The translations under genes were made by a program, and so were the position numbers. A stretch of DNA of 64,000 nt from an uncultured Roseobacter sp. (GTDB lineage Bacteria > Pseudomonadota > Alphaproteobacteria > Rhodobacterales > Rhodobacteraceae): NCBI RefSeq assembly GCF_947488185.1, contig NZ_CANKYM010000001.1, positions 992,001-1,056,000 on the forward strand. The letters are read 5' to 3'. This document shows, piece after piece, positions 1-9,219 of this stretch (its first letter is position 1; each line of letters opens with the position of its first letter). Below the pieces are notes generated by a model. The model did not search any database, was not told the DNA's origin, and saw nothing but the letters and a program-made list of their open reading frames with translations.

Positions 1-1
1 G

Positions 2-301
2 ATTGGACGCAAGGAAGGCGATGGCCTGCCAGCGAAGGCCACAGGCGCAGGTCTGGTTGTTTTTGCCAGCGGGATCGACGAGGCCGAGGCTGTCCGCGAG
101 ACTGTGGCGGTTCTGAAACAGGCTGACACTGCACCGCTCGACGTCACCGGCTACGGCACGCTGACGGAACGTGAGGCTGAGGGTCATGAGATCGGTGACG
201 ATGAGCGGGCGCTGATGCAGCGCGCGCTTGATGAGAACGCAGTGATCATCGCACAGATGGAGCCCTTTTACGGCACGCATCCGGAAGTGGAAGCTGATTA
301 A
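2..301 (+). CDS. C-terminal part of an unrecognised protein (truncated by window start)
   Basis: An open frame runs in from the left edge and ends at a TAA at 299-301, giving about 99 residues. It is acidic, has no visible membrane segment and ends in GTHPEVEAD. A GTG at 104 could be read as a start, but the upstream frame stays open and protein-like (for example GLVVFASGIDEAEAVRE), so this is more likely the tail of a longer gene. The stop overlaps the stop of the convergent Hint gene by two bases. I do not recognise the family and assign no function. Confidence 0.6.
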   Translation: MGRKEGDGLPAKATGAGLVVFASGIDEAEAVRETVAVLKQADTAPLDVTGYGTLTEREAEGHEIGDDERALMQRALDENAVIIAQMEPFYGTHPEVEAD

Positions 302-1392
302 GCCGCGCGTTGGCGTGCCAGGTGAATGGCCTCGAACCACTTGAGCACTTTGAACGCGGGTCGTCTGTGTTGTGGCAGAGAATGTCTTGGGACGTCGGTC
401 AGCAGTGTTGCTGCCAGTTCCGCCGGGTTACGGCGAATCCGGCCTATGTAGAGACTCTCCAAAGCGGCGCCCGCCACGACAAGCGCGTCGTGATCCGGTA
501 GGATTAATTGCGTGTAGCGCTGGGTGGCCCCTGCAGTAGCAGACAGCGCGGCAAAGCCGTTTACCAGATGGCGCGCCGGGATAAGGACCGCCTCCTGTGC
601 GAAGAGGTATTCGACTTCGGTACCGTCGATGATCAGCTGTTGCCGGGGTCCGACAACGACATCTTCCAGCAGCCCAAAGTAGGGCGCCCGCAAACGCACC
701 GGCGCAAAACTGCCACGAGCCGGTACCGTGCGATCAACCCGGTGCAAGACCGGCACCACGTCACCGCACTGGGTTATGACAGTATCACCGCGCTGCAGAG
801 TGCCCGCGGCGCGGTAGCACTGCGGGGTTGCTACCATGGCGCTCGGGCAGAGGCTCGGCATCGGGCCAATCCGCTCAACTTCGTCCGAAAGGGCGGCAAA
901 CACGATTTCCTTTGCAAAACAGGGATTGCCGCGCCCCATCAGCATGTTGCGCAAATCCTGTAACAGCATCGGACTGGCATTGGGTACTGGGACGAAGACG
1001 ATCTGATTGGTGTCGGGTTGCTCAACGCTTAGCTGAGCCCATTCCTGCGATGCGTCCCAGGCAAAAGTGATACGCAACACTTCCGTCCGCGCGACCATGC
1101 TGTTTTGGAGAGCGGCATGCGCAATGCTTTCGCCTTGGACCTGTACCAGGGAAATACCGCCGCCCGGAATGGCGCGGAACGACAGGCTGCCCTGGTTTGG
1201 CCATCCCCTGGAAAATCCTAACAGCTCTTGTGGACGCCCATCCGCCGACGTCCGCGTCTCAAAGACGATGCTGCCTCGGGTTAAAAGGGTGTTGGCATCA
1301 TCCGAATGCCGTCGTTCCGGATGGCGGTCGTCCCCAAGGCCCCGCAGGGAAAACCGACGTTCTTTGTGATCGCAAACCGCCAGCCACGCCAT
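298..1392 (-). CDS. Hint-domain-like protein (degenerate Hint, LamG-like N-terminus)
   Basis: Protein of 364 residues. Residues about 35-150 look beta-rich and LamG/concanavalin-like. Residues about 180-310 resemble the Hint_2 (Hedgehog/intein) domain of roseobacterial surface proteins: a GTLQRGDTVIT block followed by PVLHRVDR and a region like the 'pre-placed loop' of Hint (GPRQQLIIDG). The usual opening Cys-Phe-x-x-Gly-Thr of a self-cleaving Hint block is not there; a CYRAAGTL stretch stands in its place, so autoprocessing may be lost. Its ATG overlaps the TAA of the upstream gene (TAATG), which implies translational coupling. No classical signal peptide is visible. The Hint call is family inference; the function is unknown. 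Confidence 0.6.
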   Translation of the reverse strand: MAWLAVCDHKERRFSLRGLGDDRHPERRHSDDANTLLTRGSIVFETRTSADGRPQELLGFSRGWPNQGSLSFRAIPGGGISLVQVQGESIAHAALQNSMVARTEVLRITFAWDASQEWAQLSVEQPDTNQIVFVPVPNASPMLLQDLRNMLMGRGNPCFAKEIVFAALSDEVERIGPMPSLCPSAMVATPQCYRAAGTLQRGDTVITQCGDVVPVLHRVDRTVPARGSFAPVRLRAPYFGLLEDVVVGPRQQLIIDGTEVEYLFAQEAVLIPARHLVNGFAALSATAGATQRYTQLILPDHDALVVAGAALESLYIGRIRRNPAELAATLLTDVPRHSLPQHRRPAFKVLKWFEAIHLARQRAA

Positions 1393-2975
1393 TATGCGGC
1401 CTCGCTGGAGGCGCGCAGCAAGGCGGCCTCGTATCTTTTAAGCGTTCGCCGCGCGGCCGGGCTGTATCCGATCCCCGTATCAGGGTCTATTTCAGGGAAA
1501 ATCGCGCATATTTCGGCAACGATTTCCTCTTCGAAAATATCCGTGGTCTGCGGTCCGGGCAGAAAGCTCTCGGTCGGGAGGCCTTCGGAAAAGATCACTT
1601 GGTGACGGTCAAACATCAAATGCACATATGTTACCCGACCGCCTTCGCGGGCCCGCACCGATCGGTCGTTGACCAAATCCCGGGCACAGACCAATACTTC
1701 GGGTTCGCCAAAGAGTAACTCCGCGACAGTGTCCCGGATCAGGACGCGGTGCAGTGGCGAGACCAAAAGATGTCCATGTTCACCAAAGGTGTTTGGGCAA
1801 ATGTGAATGGGGGCGAATTTCCCAACGGCGTCGACCTGCCGTGTCCCGATCCAGCGCAGGGGTTGCGGCCCGTCGTCCTGAGTCATGACCATATCGCCAG
1901 GACGCAACCGTTCAACCATCACATTGCCACTTGTGGTTTGGATCATCGTACCAGCGACAAAGCAGGGCACTGATGTCGCGTTGACATAGCCAACGTCTGA
2001 AATACTGCCGTTGGTGACCGTGTAGGTGAAATTGAAGTTTTCCGGGTCCCCATCCCCTACCACGCTCAGCTTGCCATCGGATTGCAACACGACCTGCTGC
2101 CCGGTTGGCAGTGTGATCGTGTCACCGGCAACAACGGGTTGCCCGTTGATATGCGTGATGGTGAGCGTGCCCGGGCCTTCATTGATGTCGTTGCTCAGCA
2201 CGTCGATGGTTTTGATACCGTCCGTAAGAACCTCAACGGTATCCGAAATGGCAACAAGATCTGTCTGAATGGAATCCCCGGCGATCAGCAGATTGGAATC
2301 GTAGCGGTTGTCAGACACGTCCGCGATGCCAATGCGGATCGAATTCACCTCGTCAGGCACAACATTCATGGTCAGGGTCAGCGTGATGGTGAACCCGTCC
2401 ATCTCCGTATTGTAATCATCATCGGAGTTATCAACGAACATGTTGATATTATTGGTTGTATTGACGTTTCCTGGATCTACGTCGCCATTCCCGACGTCCA
2501 TGTCGATCTGTGTGCCATTGACCCAGACGCCCACGAAATCCTGATAGATTGAATTCTGGAATTCGGGATACTCTTCGGACGAAAAAATGAACTGGATTGT
2601 CATCTGATCGTGATCAGGCACAAAATCCACGTCCAGATAAGCCGCATCAAAGGTGCGCGCGCCTGCAGCGGCATTGAACTGGGGATTGTTATTCGGCCCT
2701 GAGGTATTGGTCGAGGTGCTGTTGCTCTGGTTCGACGACCCGTTGGAATTGGTGAAGCTTTCCGCATTGCCGGTCGACAGGATCACGCCACTGTCACCGG
2801 GTACGACACCGGGTGATACGGAATTGCCGTTTGTGTAGATGCCCGCGCTGTCGACGTCGCCCGTGTAGGAGGCCCGTTCGACGCGCACGCCAGACCCAAA
2901 GATTGCTTCCGCCATGTCGGTAGCGTCGGTGCCTTCACGGACCGTGCGAATGGGCAGTTCGGATGCTGCAACCAT
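1392..2975 (-). CDS. Choice-of-anchor L / Hint-domain secreted protein
   Basis: Protein of 527 residues. The N-terminal part (about 10-230) matches the choice-of-anchor L pattern: GVILSTGNAESFTNSN, then an Asn/Ser-rich stretch, then IQFIFSSEEYPEF and a DGFTITLTLTM segment. Residues about 240-330 form a cadherin/Ig-like unit (VLSNDINEGPGTLTI). A canonical Hint_2 domain follows from CFVAGTMIQT with RLRPGDMVMT and the SPLHRVLI block. Such proteins are exported surface or matrix proteins, often through type I secretion; the Hint part may self-cleave. No Sec signal is obvious. The gene leads a two-gene operon. A perfect TTAA-N7-TTAA box lies about 140 bp upstream, suggesting CtrA control. The role in the cell is not known. 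Confidence 0.75.
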   Translation of the reverse strand: MVAASELPIRTVREGTDATDMAEAIFGSGVRVERASYTGDVDSAGIYTNGNSVSPGVVPGDSGVILSTGNAESFTNSNGSSNQSNSTSTNTSGPNNNPQFNAAAGARTFDAAYLDVDFVPDHDQMTIQFIFSSEEYPEFQNSIYQDFVGVWVNGTQIDMDVGNGDVDPGNVNTTNNINMFVDNSDDDYNTEMDGFTITLTLTMNVVPDEVNSIRIGIADVSDNRYDSNLLIAGDSIQTDLVAISDTVEVLTDGIKTIDVLSNDINEGPGTLTITHINGQPVVAGDTITLPTGQQVVLQSDGKLSVVGDGDPENFNFTYTVTNGSISDVGYVNATSVPCFVAGTMIQTTSGNVMVERLRPGDMVMTQDDGPQPLRWIGTRQVDAVGKFAPIHICPNTFGEHGHLLVSPLHRVLIRDTVAELLFGEPEVLVCARDLVNDRSVRAREGGRVTYVHLMFDRHQVIFSEGLPTESFLPGPQTTDIFEEEIVAEICAIFPEIDPDTGIGYSPAARRTLKRYEAALLRASSEAA

Positions 2976-3116
2976 TGTATATGCCTCATACCCTTTGGTC
3001 GAGACAATGCATCGTCCGAGCGCCGTGTATACGGGTTGCTCTTTACCGATCGTTTGGTGCGTTGGGTCCCACTATTATGGTGACCACACTGCTGATGCCC
3101 TGCCTCGGGATTATTG

Positions 3117-3131
3117 TTAACCTTTCGTTAA
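3117..3131. promoter_or_regulatory. CtrA-type box, perfect TTAA-N7-TTAA
   Basis: TTAA (3117-3120), seven bases CCTTTCG, TTAA (3128-3131), followed by C. Because the half-sites are palindromic, both strands match the alphaproteobacterial CtrA consensus TTAA-N7-TTAA(C). It lies 142 bp upstream of the choice-of-anchor L/Hint gene (minus) and 111 bp upstream of dapE (plus). Given the roles of these genes, the Hint operon is the more likely target. The match is seen directly; binding is inferred. Confidence 0.6.
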
Positions 3132-3241
3132 CACGTATGGCGGGCATTTGTTAAGTATTTCTTGTTCCGACCCCCTTGGCATTGCTGCCTTTTGGCCACA
3201 AACCTTGGGTCACACATCATGTCAGGGATAAGGAAAAGCGC

Positions 3242-4387
3242 ATGGCAGGTCAGGACCCCGTTGCACTCACGGCAGATCTGGTACGCTGCGCGTCTGTGAC
3301 GCCAGAGGATGCCGGTGCCCTGGATGTGCTGCATGATCTATTGAGCGGTGCCGGATTCGCGTGCACCTGGGCGGATCGGGGGGGCATCCGCAACCTCTTT
3401 GCGCGTTGGGGACCCAAGGGCCACAACAAGACGTTCGGGTTCAACGGCCATACGGATGTTGTGCCTGTGGGGGACGCCGCCGCCTGGACGATGCCTCCCT
3501 TTGGGGCGGAGATCAAAGGCGGCGTTCTTTACGGTCGGGGCACGACGGATATGAAGTCGGGTGTCGCCGCCTTCGCCACCGCCGCGATTGATTTCGTTCA
3601 GACCACGCCACTGGATGGCGCGATCATTCTGGCAATTACCGGAGACGAAGAAGGCGATGCCGTCGATGGCACCACCGCGCTCTTGGCGCATATGGAGGCC
3701 GCGAATGAACGCATGGATGTCTGCCTGGTCGGGGAGCCGACCTGCCCTGACAAAATGGGTGACATGATCAAGATCGGGCGTCGCGGATCCATGACCGCTT
3801 GGATCAAGGTGATCGGCACGCAGGGCCACTCCGCCTATCCGCATCGCGCCAACAACCCGCTCCCGGCGATGATGCGGCTGATGGACCGCTTGGCCAGCCA
3901 CGAACTGGACAAGGGCACCGATCATTTTGACCCCTCAACCCTGGCCGTTGTGACCGTGGACACCGGCAACCCCGCCACCAATGTGATCCCTGGGGAATGC
4001 TCATCGGCGGTCAACATCCGGTTCAACGACAGCCATAGTGGTGCGTCCCTGACGCAGTGGATCAAGGAGCAAATCGCCCTCATAGAGACTGATTTCGCCG
4101 TGAAGACCGAGGTTAAAATCAAGATTTCCGGGGAAAGTTTCCTGACCCCGCCCGGCGCGCTTTCCGATCTGGTTGCACGCGCGGTGGAGGCCGAAACCGG
4201 TGTGACGCCGGTTCTGTCCACGACGGGCGGCACCTCCGATGCCCGCTTTATCAAGGATCACTGCCCGGTGGTGGAATTCGGCTTGGTGGGACAATCCATG
4301 CACCAGGTGGATGAACATGTGGAGGTTGCCCACATCAGGCAGCTCAAAAACATCTATACGCGCATTCTCACGGAGTACTTCGTGTGA
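3242..4387 (+). CDS. dapE: Succinyl-diaminopimelate desuccinylase
   Basis: Hydrolyses N-succinyl-LL-2,6-diaminopimelate to LL-diaminopimelate and succinate in lysine and peptidoglycan precursor synthesis; a cytoplasmic di-zinc enzyme. The 381-residue product has the M20 metallopeptidase layout: His70 in NGHTDVVP, bridging Asp103 in TTDMKSG, the catalytic Glu pair 136-137 in GDEEGDA, and a late His in [10 protein letters not shown]. Its length matches DapE. I chose the ATG at 3242 because AAGGAAAAGCGC precedes it; an in-frame ATG at 3176 would add a non-conserved 22-residue leader. The next gene starts at a GTG overlapping the stop (GTGA), so dapE leads a tightly packed operon of four genes ending in rnr. 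Confidence 0.93.
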   Translation: MAGQDPVALTADLVRCASVTPEDAGALDVLHDLLSGAGFACTWADRGGIRNLFARWGPKGHNKTFGFNGHTDVVPVGDAAAWTMPPFGAEIKGGVLYGRGTTDMKSGVAAFATAAIDFVQTTPLDGAIILAITGDEEGDAVDGTTALLAHMEAANERMDVCLVGEPTCPDKMGDMIKIGRRGSMTAWIKVIGTQGHSAYPHRANNPLPAMMRLMDRLASHELDKGTDHFDPSTLAVVTVDTGNPATNVIPGECSSAVNIRFNDSHSGASLTQWIKEQIALIETDFAVKTEVKIKISGESFLTPPGALSDLVARAVEAETGVTPVLSTTGGTSDARFIKDHCPVVEFGLVGQSMHQVDEHVEVAHIRQLKNIYTRILTEYFV

Positions 4388-4806
4388 CGGTGCAGATCGC
4401 GCAGACGGATGACCTCGCCACCTGTCTGGCACTGCGACGCCAGGTTTTCATCAAAGAGCAAGGCGTGTCGGAGGCCGAGGAAATCGATGGGCTGGACAGT
4501 ACCGCGCTGCACCTTCTGGCCGTTGACGGTGAAACGCCTGTGGGTACGGCGCGGATTCTGATCAAGGGCGATACGGCAAAAATCGGTAGGGTCTGTGTGC
4601 TGCGCACCGCACGGGGTACGGGGCTGGGGGCAAAGCTGATCGAGGCCGCGCTGGGCCTGGCGCGCGCGCAATCCGGGGTGACGCGGGCCGTGCTTGGGGC
4701 ACAGGTTCAGGCGCTCGGCTTTTACGAGAAACTTGGGTTTGCCGCCTTCGGTCCTGTCTATGATGACGCAGGCATAGATCACCGTGATATGGAACGCATT
4801 TTGTGA
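4384..4806 (+). CDS. GNAT family N-acetyltransferase
   Basis: A 140-residue cytoplasmic protein with the GNAT fold: an N-terminal helix pair with [19 protein letters not shown], typical of the ElaA/YjcF-like branch; a central strand (GTARILI); and the acetyl-CoA-binding motif A around [10 protein letters not shown], followed by the motif B region (GFYEKLGF). The acceptor substrate cannot be read from the sequence. The GTG start overlaps the dapE stop by four bases and its own stop overlaps the next GTG start in the same way, so it is translationally coupled on both sides. There is nothing to link it mechanistically to lysine synthesis. Confidence 0.85.
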   Translation: MTVQIAQTDDLATCLALRRQVFIKEQGVSEAEEIDGLDSTALHLLAVDGETPVGTARILIKGDTAKIGRVCVLRTARGTGLGAKLIEAALGLARAQSGVTRAVLGAQVQALGFYEKLGFAAFGPVYDDAGIDHRDMERIL

Positions 4807-5411
4807 CATCCACCCTCGTCGTGATGCTGAAGGAACCGCATCCTGGTCGGGTGAAAACCCGTCTGGGTCGCGAAATTGGCATGGTCGCGGCCGCCTGGTG
4901 GTTCCGGCATCAAACGCGGCCATTGCTGAACCGGCTGCAGGACCCGCGCTGGGATCTGGTTCTGGCTGTCAGCCCGGATGTGGCCGGGTTACAGAGCCGT
5001 GTCTGGCCCCGGCATCTGCACCGCATTCCCCAGGGGCGTGGCAATCTCGGCGACCGTATGAAACGCGTCCTGCGCCTGCAGGGACAAGGCCCGGTGTGTA
5101 TTATCGGCGCGGATGTTCCCGGTATTACCCGTGGCCACATTGCCCGCGCCTTTGCCGCGCTGGGGTCTGCGGAAGGCGTCTTTGGGCCGGCACCCGATGG
5201 TGGCTATTGGCTGATCGGTGCGAAACGCGCACATGCCCTGCCGCCGCGACTGTTTGCCGATGTGCGGTGGTCCACCGAACACGCGCTGGCCGATACGGTG
5301 GCCAGCTGGCCCGATGCCCGCATCGCCTATGTCGATACGTTGCGTGATGTGGATCAGGCGCGCGATTTGCGCATGACGGCACCGGGCGCGCATGCTACCT
5401 CAGGGGTATGA
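4803..5411 (+). CDS. DUF2064 / TIGR04282-type nucleotide-sugar transferase-like protein
   Basis: A 202-residue protein of the DUF2064 (glycosyltransferase A-like) family, sometimes annotated as arsenosugar biosynthesis glycosyltransferase. Family features seen: an N-terminal MLKEPHPGRVKTRLG block, equivalent to the nucleotide-binding KxPxPGxVKTRL motif; IIGADVPGIT, equivalent to the GxDxP metal-binding motif; and PAPDGGYWLIG. Cytoplasmic. No arsenic methylation or radical-SAM gene lies beside it, so the arsenosugar role is not supported by context here. The GTG start overlaps the GNAT stop, and its own TGA overlaps the rnr ATG (ATGA). Confidence 0.82.
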   Translation: MTSTLVVMLKEPHPGRVKTRLGREIGMVAAAWWFRHQTRPLLNRLQDPRWDLVLAVSPDVAGLQSRVWPRHLHRIPQGRGNLGDRMKRVLRLQGQGPVCIIGADVPGITRGHIARAFAALGSAEGVFGPAPDGGYWLIGAKRAHALPPRLFADVRWSTEHALADTVASWPDARIAYVDTLRDVDQARDLRMTAPGAHATSGV

Positions 5412-7663
5412 CCCGCATCCCCACGAAAACCGAAATTCTCGACTGGATCAGCGAAAATCCGACGCTGACCGCAAAGCGCGATATTGCCAAGGCTTTTGGC
5501 ATCAAGGGGGCGGCGCGGATTGATCTCAAGCGCGTGCTCAAGGAGCTTGAGGCGGAGGGTCATCTGGAAAAGCGCAAGCGCAGCTATCAGGATCCGGACC
5601 GCCTGCCACCGGTGAGCGTCCTGCAGGTGACTGGCCCGGATGCCGACGGGGATTTGTTCGCAAAACCAATGGAATGGCAGGGTGAGGGCGTAGAACCCGT
5701 GGTGCTTGTGGTGCCCCGCGCCTCTGATCCCGCACTGGGGGCAGGCGATCGCATCCTTGCGCGCCTCACGTTGGTCAAAGGCGACACGCATCACTATGAG
5801 GCGCGTCTGATCCGCCGGATCGGGACCAATCCACGCCGGGTTCTAGGGGTCTTTCGCAAGACCGCAGAGGGCGGGCGCATCCTGCCGGTCGATAAAGGAT
5901 CGGACAAGGAATGGCTGGTGGCGACGGATGCTACCCACGGGGCCAAGGATGGTGAGCTGGTCGAAGGCGAGTTGGCGGGCGCCAAGGCGCGCATGGGATT
6001 GCCCCGCGCGCGGATCGTCACACGGCTGGGTGATCCCTCGGCGGCCAAGGCCGTTTCGCTCATCGCGATCCACCAGCATGGGATACCGGACGCCTTCCCA
6101 GATGAGGTCATTGCTGAAGCGGACCGTGCCAAGCCAGTTGGTCTCAATGCGCGCGAAGACCTGCGAGACCTGCCACTGATCACCATCGACCCGTCGGACG
6201 CCCGGGATCACGATGATGCCTGCTATGCCCATGCGGATGAGGACCCGGCAAACGACGGGGGCCACATCATCTGGGTCGCGATTGCGGATGTCGCGGCCTA
6301 TGTCACGCCCGGCTCCGCGCTGGATGCCGAAGCGCGCAAGCGTGGGAATTCCACGTATTTCCCCGACCGTGTGGTGCCAATGCTGCCGGATCGTCTGTCT
6401 GGCGATCTCTGCTCCCTGCACGAAGGGGTGCCGCGCGCCTGTATCGCCGTGCGCATGCAGCTGGATGCAGAGGGCAACAAATTGTCTCACAGCTTCCACC
6501 GTGGGCTGATGCGGTCCCCGGCGTCTTTGCACTATGAGGAGGTTCAACAGGCTATCTACGGGCAACCCAATGACCGCTGTGGCCCTTTGTTAGAGCCTGT
6601 TTTGCAGCCGCTTTACGCTGCCTATGCGGCTCTGGTCGAAGCGCGCAAGAGACGTCAGCCGCTTGATCTGGACCTGCCGGAACGGCGGATCGAGCTGGAT
6701 GATGACGGACAGGTGACCTCGGTGAATTTCAAGGACCGGCTGGATGCGCACCGGTTGATCGAGGAGTTCATGGTGTTGGCCAATGTGGCGGCAGCGGAGA
6801 CTTTGATCGCAAAGAAAGTGCCCCTGCTTTTCCGCGTGCATGAAGAACCCAGCCCCGAAAAGCTGGATGCGCTGCGTGAGACGGCGCAAGCCAGTGGCTA
6901 TACGCTGGCCAAGGGGCAGGTGTTGAAGACGGCGCACCTGAACCGGTTGCTGAATGATGCAGCAGGCTCGGACGAGGCGGAACTGATCAACATGTCTACC
7001 CTGCGCTCCATGACACAGGCCTATTACGCGCCGCAAAACCTGGGCCATTTCGGCCTTGCGCTGGGGCGATACGCACATTTTACCTCGCCTATTCGGCGCT
7101 ATGCGGATCTGATCGTGCACCGGGCTCTGATCACTGCCCATGGCTGGGGCAAGGATGGTTTGCGGCCCGAAGACTATGAAACTCTGGACGCGACCGGCGA
7201 GCATATCTCGGATACGGAGCGACGGTCGATGGTTGCCGAACGCGATACCACCGACCGTTACATGGCGTCTTATCTGAGCGAGCGGGTGGGCAATGAGCTC
7301 ACCGGGCGGATCAGCGGGATCGCGCGGTTCGGCGTCTTTGTGAAGCTGGATGAAACCGGTGCTGACGGGCTGATCCCGATGCGCTCCATCGGGCGTGAGT
7401 ATTTCCACTACGATGCCGAAGCGGGCACCCTGATGGGGTCGGACACCGGCATGATGATCAGCCTGGGGCAGCGGGTGACCGTGCGCCTGGCCGAGGCGGC
7501 GCCTGTCACCGGTGGGATTGCCCTTGAACTGTTGTCTCTGGAAGGCGACGCCATCCCGCAGGGTCGCCGCTCGCCCGCCGGGCGTTCGCCCCGACGCCGC
7601 AGCGTCAAGGCCAAACGCAAGACGGATAAGACCAAGCGCAAGGTCAAACGCAGCCGCCGCTAG
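5408..7663 (+). CDS. rnr: Ribonuclease R
   Basis: A 3'-5' hydrolytic exoribonuclease that degrades structured RNA, including rRNA and mRNA. The 751 residues fit the family order: an N-terminal winged-helix region (about 1-65), cold-shock/OB domains (about 70-240), the RNB catalytic domain (about 255-580) with the aspartate cluster in IDPSDARDHDDA (Asp261, 267, 269, 270), an S1 domain (about 625-705) and a Lys/Arg-rich tail (about 720-751) thought to bind RNA. RNB sequence such as HFTSPIRRYADLIVHR is typical. The ATG overlaps the previous TGA. The 3' end overlaps the convergent GST-like gene by four bases, so there is no room for a separate terminator. Confidence 0.95.
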   Translation: MTRIPTKTEILDWISENPTLTAKRDIAKAFGIKGAARIDLKRVLKELEAEGHLEKRKRSYQDPDRLPPVSVLQVTGPDADGDLFAKPMEWQGEGVEPVVLVVPRASDPALGAGDRILARLTLVKGDTHHYEARLIRRIGTNPRRVLGVFRKTAEGGRILPVDKGSDKEWLVATDATHGAKDGELVEGELAGAKARMGLPRARIVTRLGDPSAAKAVSLIAIHQHGIPDAFPDEVIAEADRAKPVGLNAREDLRDLPLITIDPSDARDHDDACYAHADEDPANDGGHIIWVAIADVAAYVTPGSALDAEARKRGNSTYFPDRVVPMLPDRLSGDLCSLHEGVPRACIAVRMQLDAEGNKLSHSFHRGLMRSPASLHYEEVQQAIYGQPNDRCGPLLEPVLQPLYAAYAALVEARKRRQPLDLDLPERRIELDDDGQVTSVNFKDRLDAHRLIEEFMVLANVAAAETLIAKKVPLLFRVHEEPSPEKLDALRETAQASGYTLAKGQVLKTAHLNRLLNDAAGSDEAELINMSTLRSMTQAYYAPQNLGHFGLALGRYAHFTSPIRRYADLIVHRALITAHGWGKDGLRPEDYETLDATGEHISDTERRSMVAERDTTDRYMASYLSERVGNELTGRISGIARFGVFVKLDETGADGLIPMRSIGREYFHYDAEAGTLMGSDTGMMISLGQRVTVRLAEAAPVTGGIALELLSLEGDAIPQGRRSPAGRSPRRRSVKAKRKTDKTKRKVKRSRR

Positions 7664-8352
7664 TGCAGCATCTCTTCGACGCGTTCGACATAGCCCATCA
7701 GCACCGCGTTTTCTCTTATGCGACTGGACATGGCCGTCTCTCCCGGGCTGGCCAAGGCTGCGCTCAGCATCGGGCCGACAGAGGCGTCCGCAGCGGTTGG
7801 TCTGTCGCCAAAGAGGAACCGGTTTTGCCACAGGCGCGCGACGATGGCATCCAGATCAGGCTCTAACCGGGCCAAACGCTGCTCTGGCGTGAACCGTCCC
7901 AATCCCTGCGCCCGCATGGCCGACAGCAGGTTTTTGCGGATCTTGTTCGCAACCATGCCGCGGATGAGCTTTGGGACGGAGGCAAAATAGGTCTCGCGCA
8001 CTTCCGGCCAGGCATCCTCATTCGCCCAGCGGTCCAGGACGATGTGGAAGTAAATATGCTCTTCCGCCATGCGGATAAAGGCCCGCGACGTCGCGCGGTC
8101 GATGTCCGACAGACCGGCATCGAAGTGTGCGCCTTGCGATTCCAGATAGGCGCGGATCATGTCGCTGTCCGCGATTAACTGGTCTTCAGCCCGGATGACC
8201 GGCAGTTTCTGATGCGGCATCATGCGCGGGTCGAGCGTGTCTTCGCGTTTCCAGTGTTGCCCGGAAAGGTTCAGCAAATGCGCCGCCTTGATGCAGAACG
8301 GGCTGCCGGAGAACTGGCCAAAGGCGGGCGGGTAGGTCAGCAATGTGATCAT
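7660..8352 (-). CDS. Glutathione S-transferase family protein
   Basis: A 230-residue protein with a thioredoxin-like N-terminal domain (about 1-75) carrying an SPFC motif and the cis-proline region (KLPVI), and an all-helical C-terminal domain with FLFGDRPTAADASVGPML, the typical GST_C_2 N-capping/hydrophobic motif. The SPFC Cys is a candidate active-site residue, as in the metaxin/FAXC-like GST branch. Substrate unknown; probably cytoplasmic. The ATG is preceded by AAGGAG. It is transcribed divergently from a YafY-type regulator 79 bp away, which may control it. The 3' end overlaps rnr by four bases. Confidence 0.8.
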   Translation of the reverse strand: MITLLTYPPAFGQFSGSPFCIKAAHLLNLSGQHWKREDTLDPRMMPHQKLPVIRAEDQLIADSDMIRAYLESQGAHFDAGLSDIDRATSRAFIRMAEEHIYFHIVLDRWANEDAWPEVRETYFASVPKLIRGMVANKIRKNLLSAMRAQGLGRFTPEQRLARLEPDLDAIVARLWQNRFLFGDRPTAADASVGPMLSAALASPGETAMSSRIRENAVLMGYVERVEEMLH

Positions 8353-8431
8353 GGTACGCTCCTTTCATGTTGGACAAAGGTTATACGGACCTACTGCCAG
8401 TTTCTGTCACTACTTGTGCTAGAGTAATCTC

Positions 8432-9151
8432 ATGAGCCGCACACACCGCCTGTTCCAGATGATGCAAACCCTGCGCCGTCTGCCACCGCCCGTCACAGCA
8501 ACCCAGCTTGCCGATGAAATGGAAATGTCGCCCCGGACGATCTACCGTGACATCGACGCGCTGCGCAGCATGGGTGCGGTGATCGACGGTGAGGCGGGCT
8601 TTGGCTATACGCTGATCGAGGATGCCGCGCTGCCGCCTTTGGGGTTCGAGGATGATGAGTTGGAGGCCCTAGTACTGGGGCTGCGCGATGTGGCGGTCAT
8701 TGGCGATCCGGCGCTGGCCAAGGCGGCGCGGTCTGCGCTTGCCAAGATCAAGGCGCGCGTGCCACCGCGTCAGGCGCACCGGTTGCAACATGCCGTGCTG
8801 GATGCGCACCGTTTCGTCAGCCTACCCAAGATCGAGATCGATGTGGCCGCCTTGCGCACCGCCACCTGGGACGAGGTCAGCGTGTCCTTTGATTACCGCG
8901 ACCGTAAAGGGGCAGATACCGTGCGACAGGTTGATCCGCTCGGTCTGGTCTATCTGGACAAGACAAATGTCTTATTGGCATGGTGCCATCTGCGCAAAGA
9001 TTTCCGGACGTTCCGGTTGGACCGGATGCGTAAGCTCAAGCGGACGGATCACAGTTTTCGACCACGCCGCGTGCCGATGCTACGAGAGCATTTGGAAATT
9101 ATCCGCTGTCAGGTCGAAGAAATGGCGAAGGACCGCATAACCAGCGATTGA
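8432..9151 (+). CDS. YafY/DeoR-type transcriptional regulator with WYL domain
   Basis: A 239-residue DNA-binding protein. An N-terminal helix-turn-helix (about residues 5-60) contains ATQLADEMEMSPRTIYRDID, typical of the HTH_11 group. A WYL ligand-sensing domain covers about 135-215 (VSFDYRDRKG, DPLGLVYLDK, RTFRLDRM), and a short C-terminal extension follows. WYL regulators respond to small molecules or nucleic-acid ligands, but the ligand here is unknown. The short intergenic region shared with the divergent GST-like gene makes that gene the likely target, together with autoregulation. The ribosome-binding site is weak. Confidence 0.85.
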   Translation: MSRTHRLFQMMQTLRRLPPPVTATQLADEMEMSPRTIYRDIDALRSMGAVIDGEAGFGYTLIEDAALPPLGFEDDELEALVLGLRDVAVIGDPALAKAARSALAKIKARVPPRQAHRLQHAVLDAHRFVSLPKIEIDVAALRTATWDEVSVSFDYRDRKGADTVRQVDPLGLVYLDKTNVLLAWCHLRKDFRTFRLDRMRKLKRTDHSFRPRRVPMLREHLEIIRCQVEEMAKDRITSD

Positions 9152-9219
9152 ATCCTTTCGAATTTGCCCGACTCGCGCTACAGTTTTGGAAACAATAATG
9201 AGCAGCAGTAGGGCATATC

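Noticed and set aside
6590..7831. Minus-strand open frame (413 codons) opposite rnr
   Set aside because: Antisense to the catalytic and S1 domains of RNase R; His/Arg/Gln-rich composition typical of a reverse shadow.
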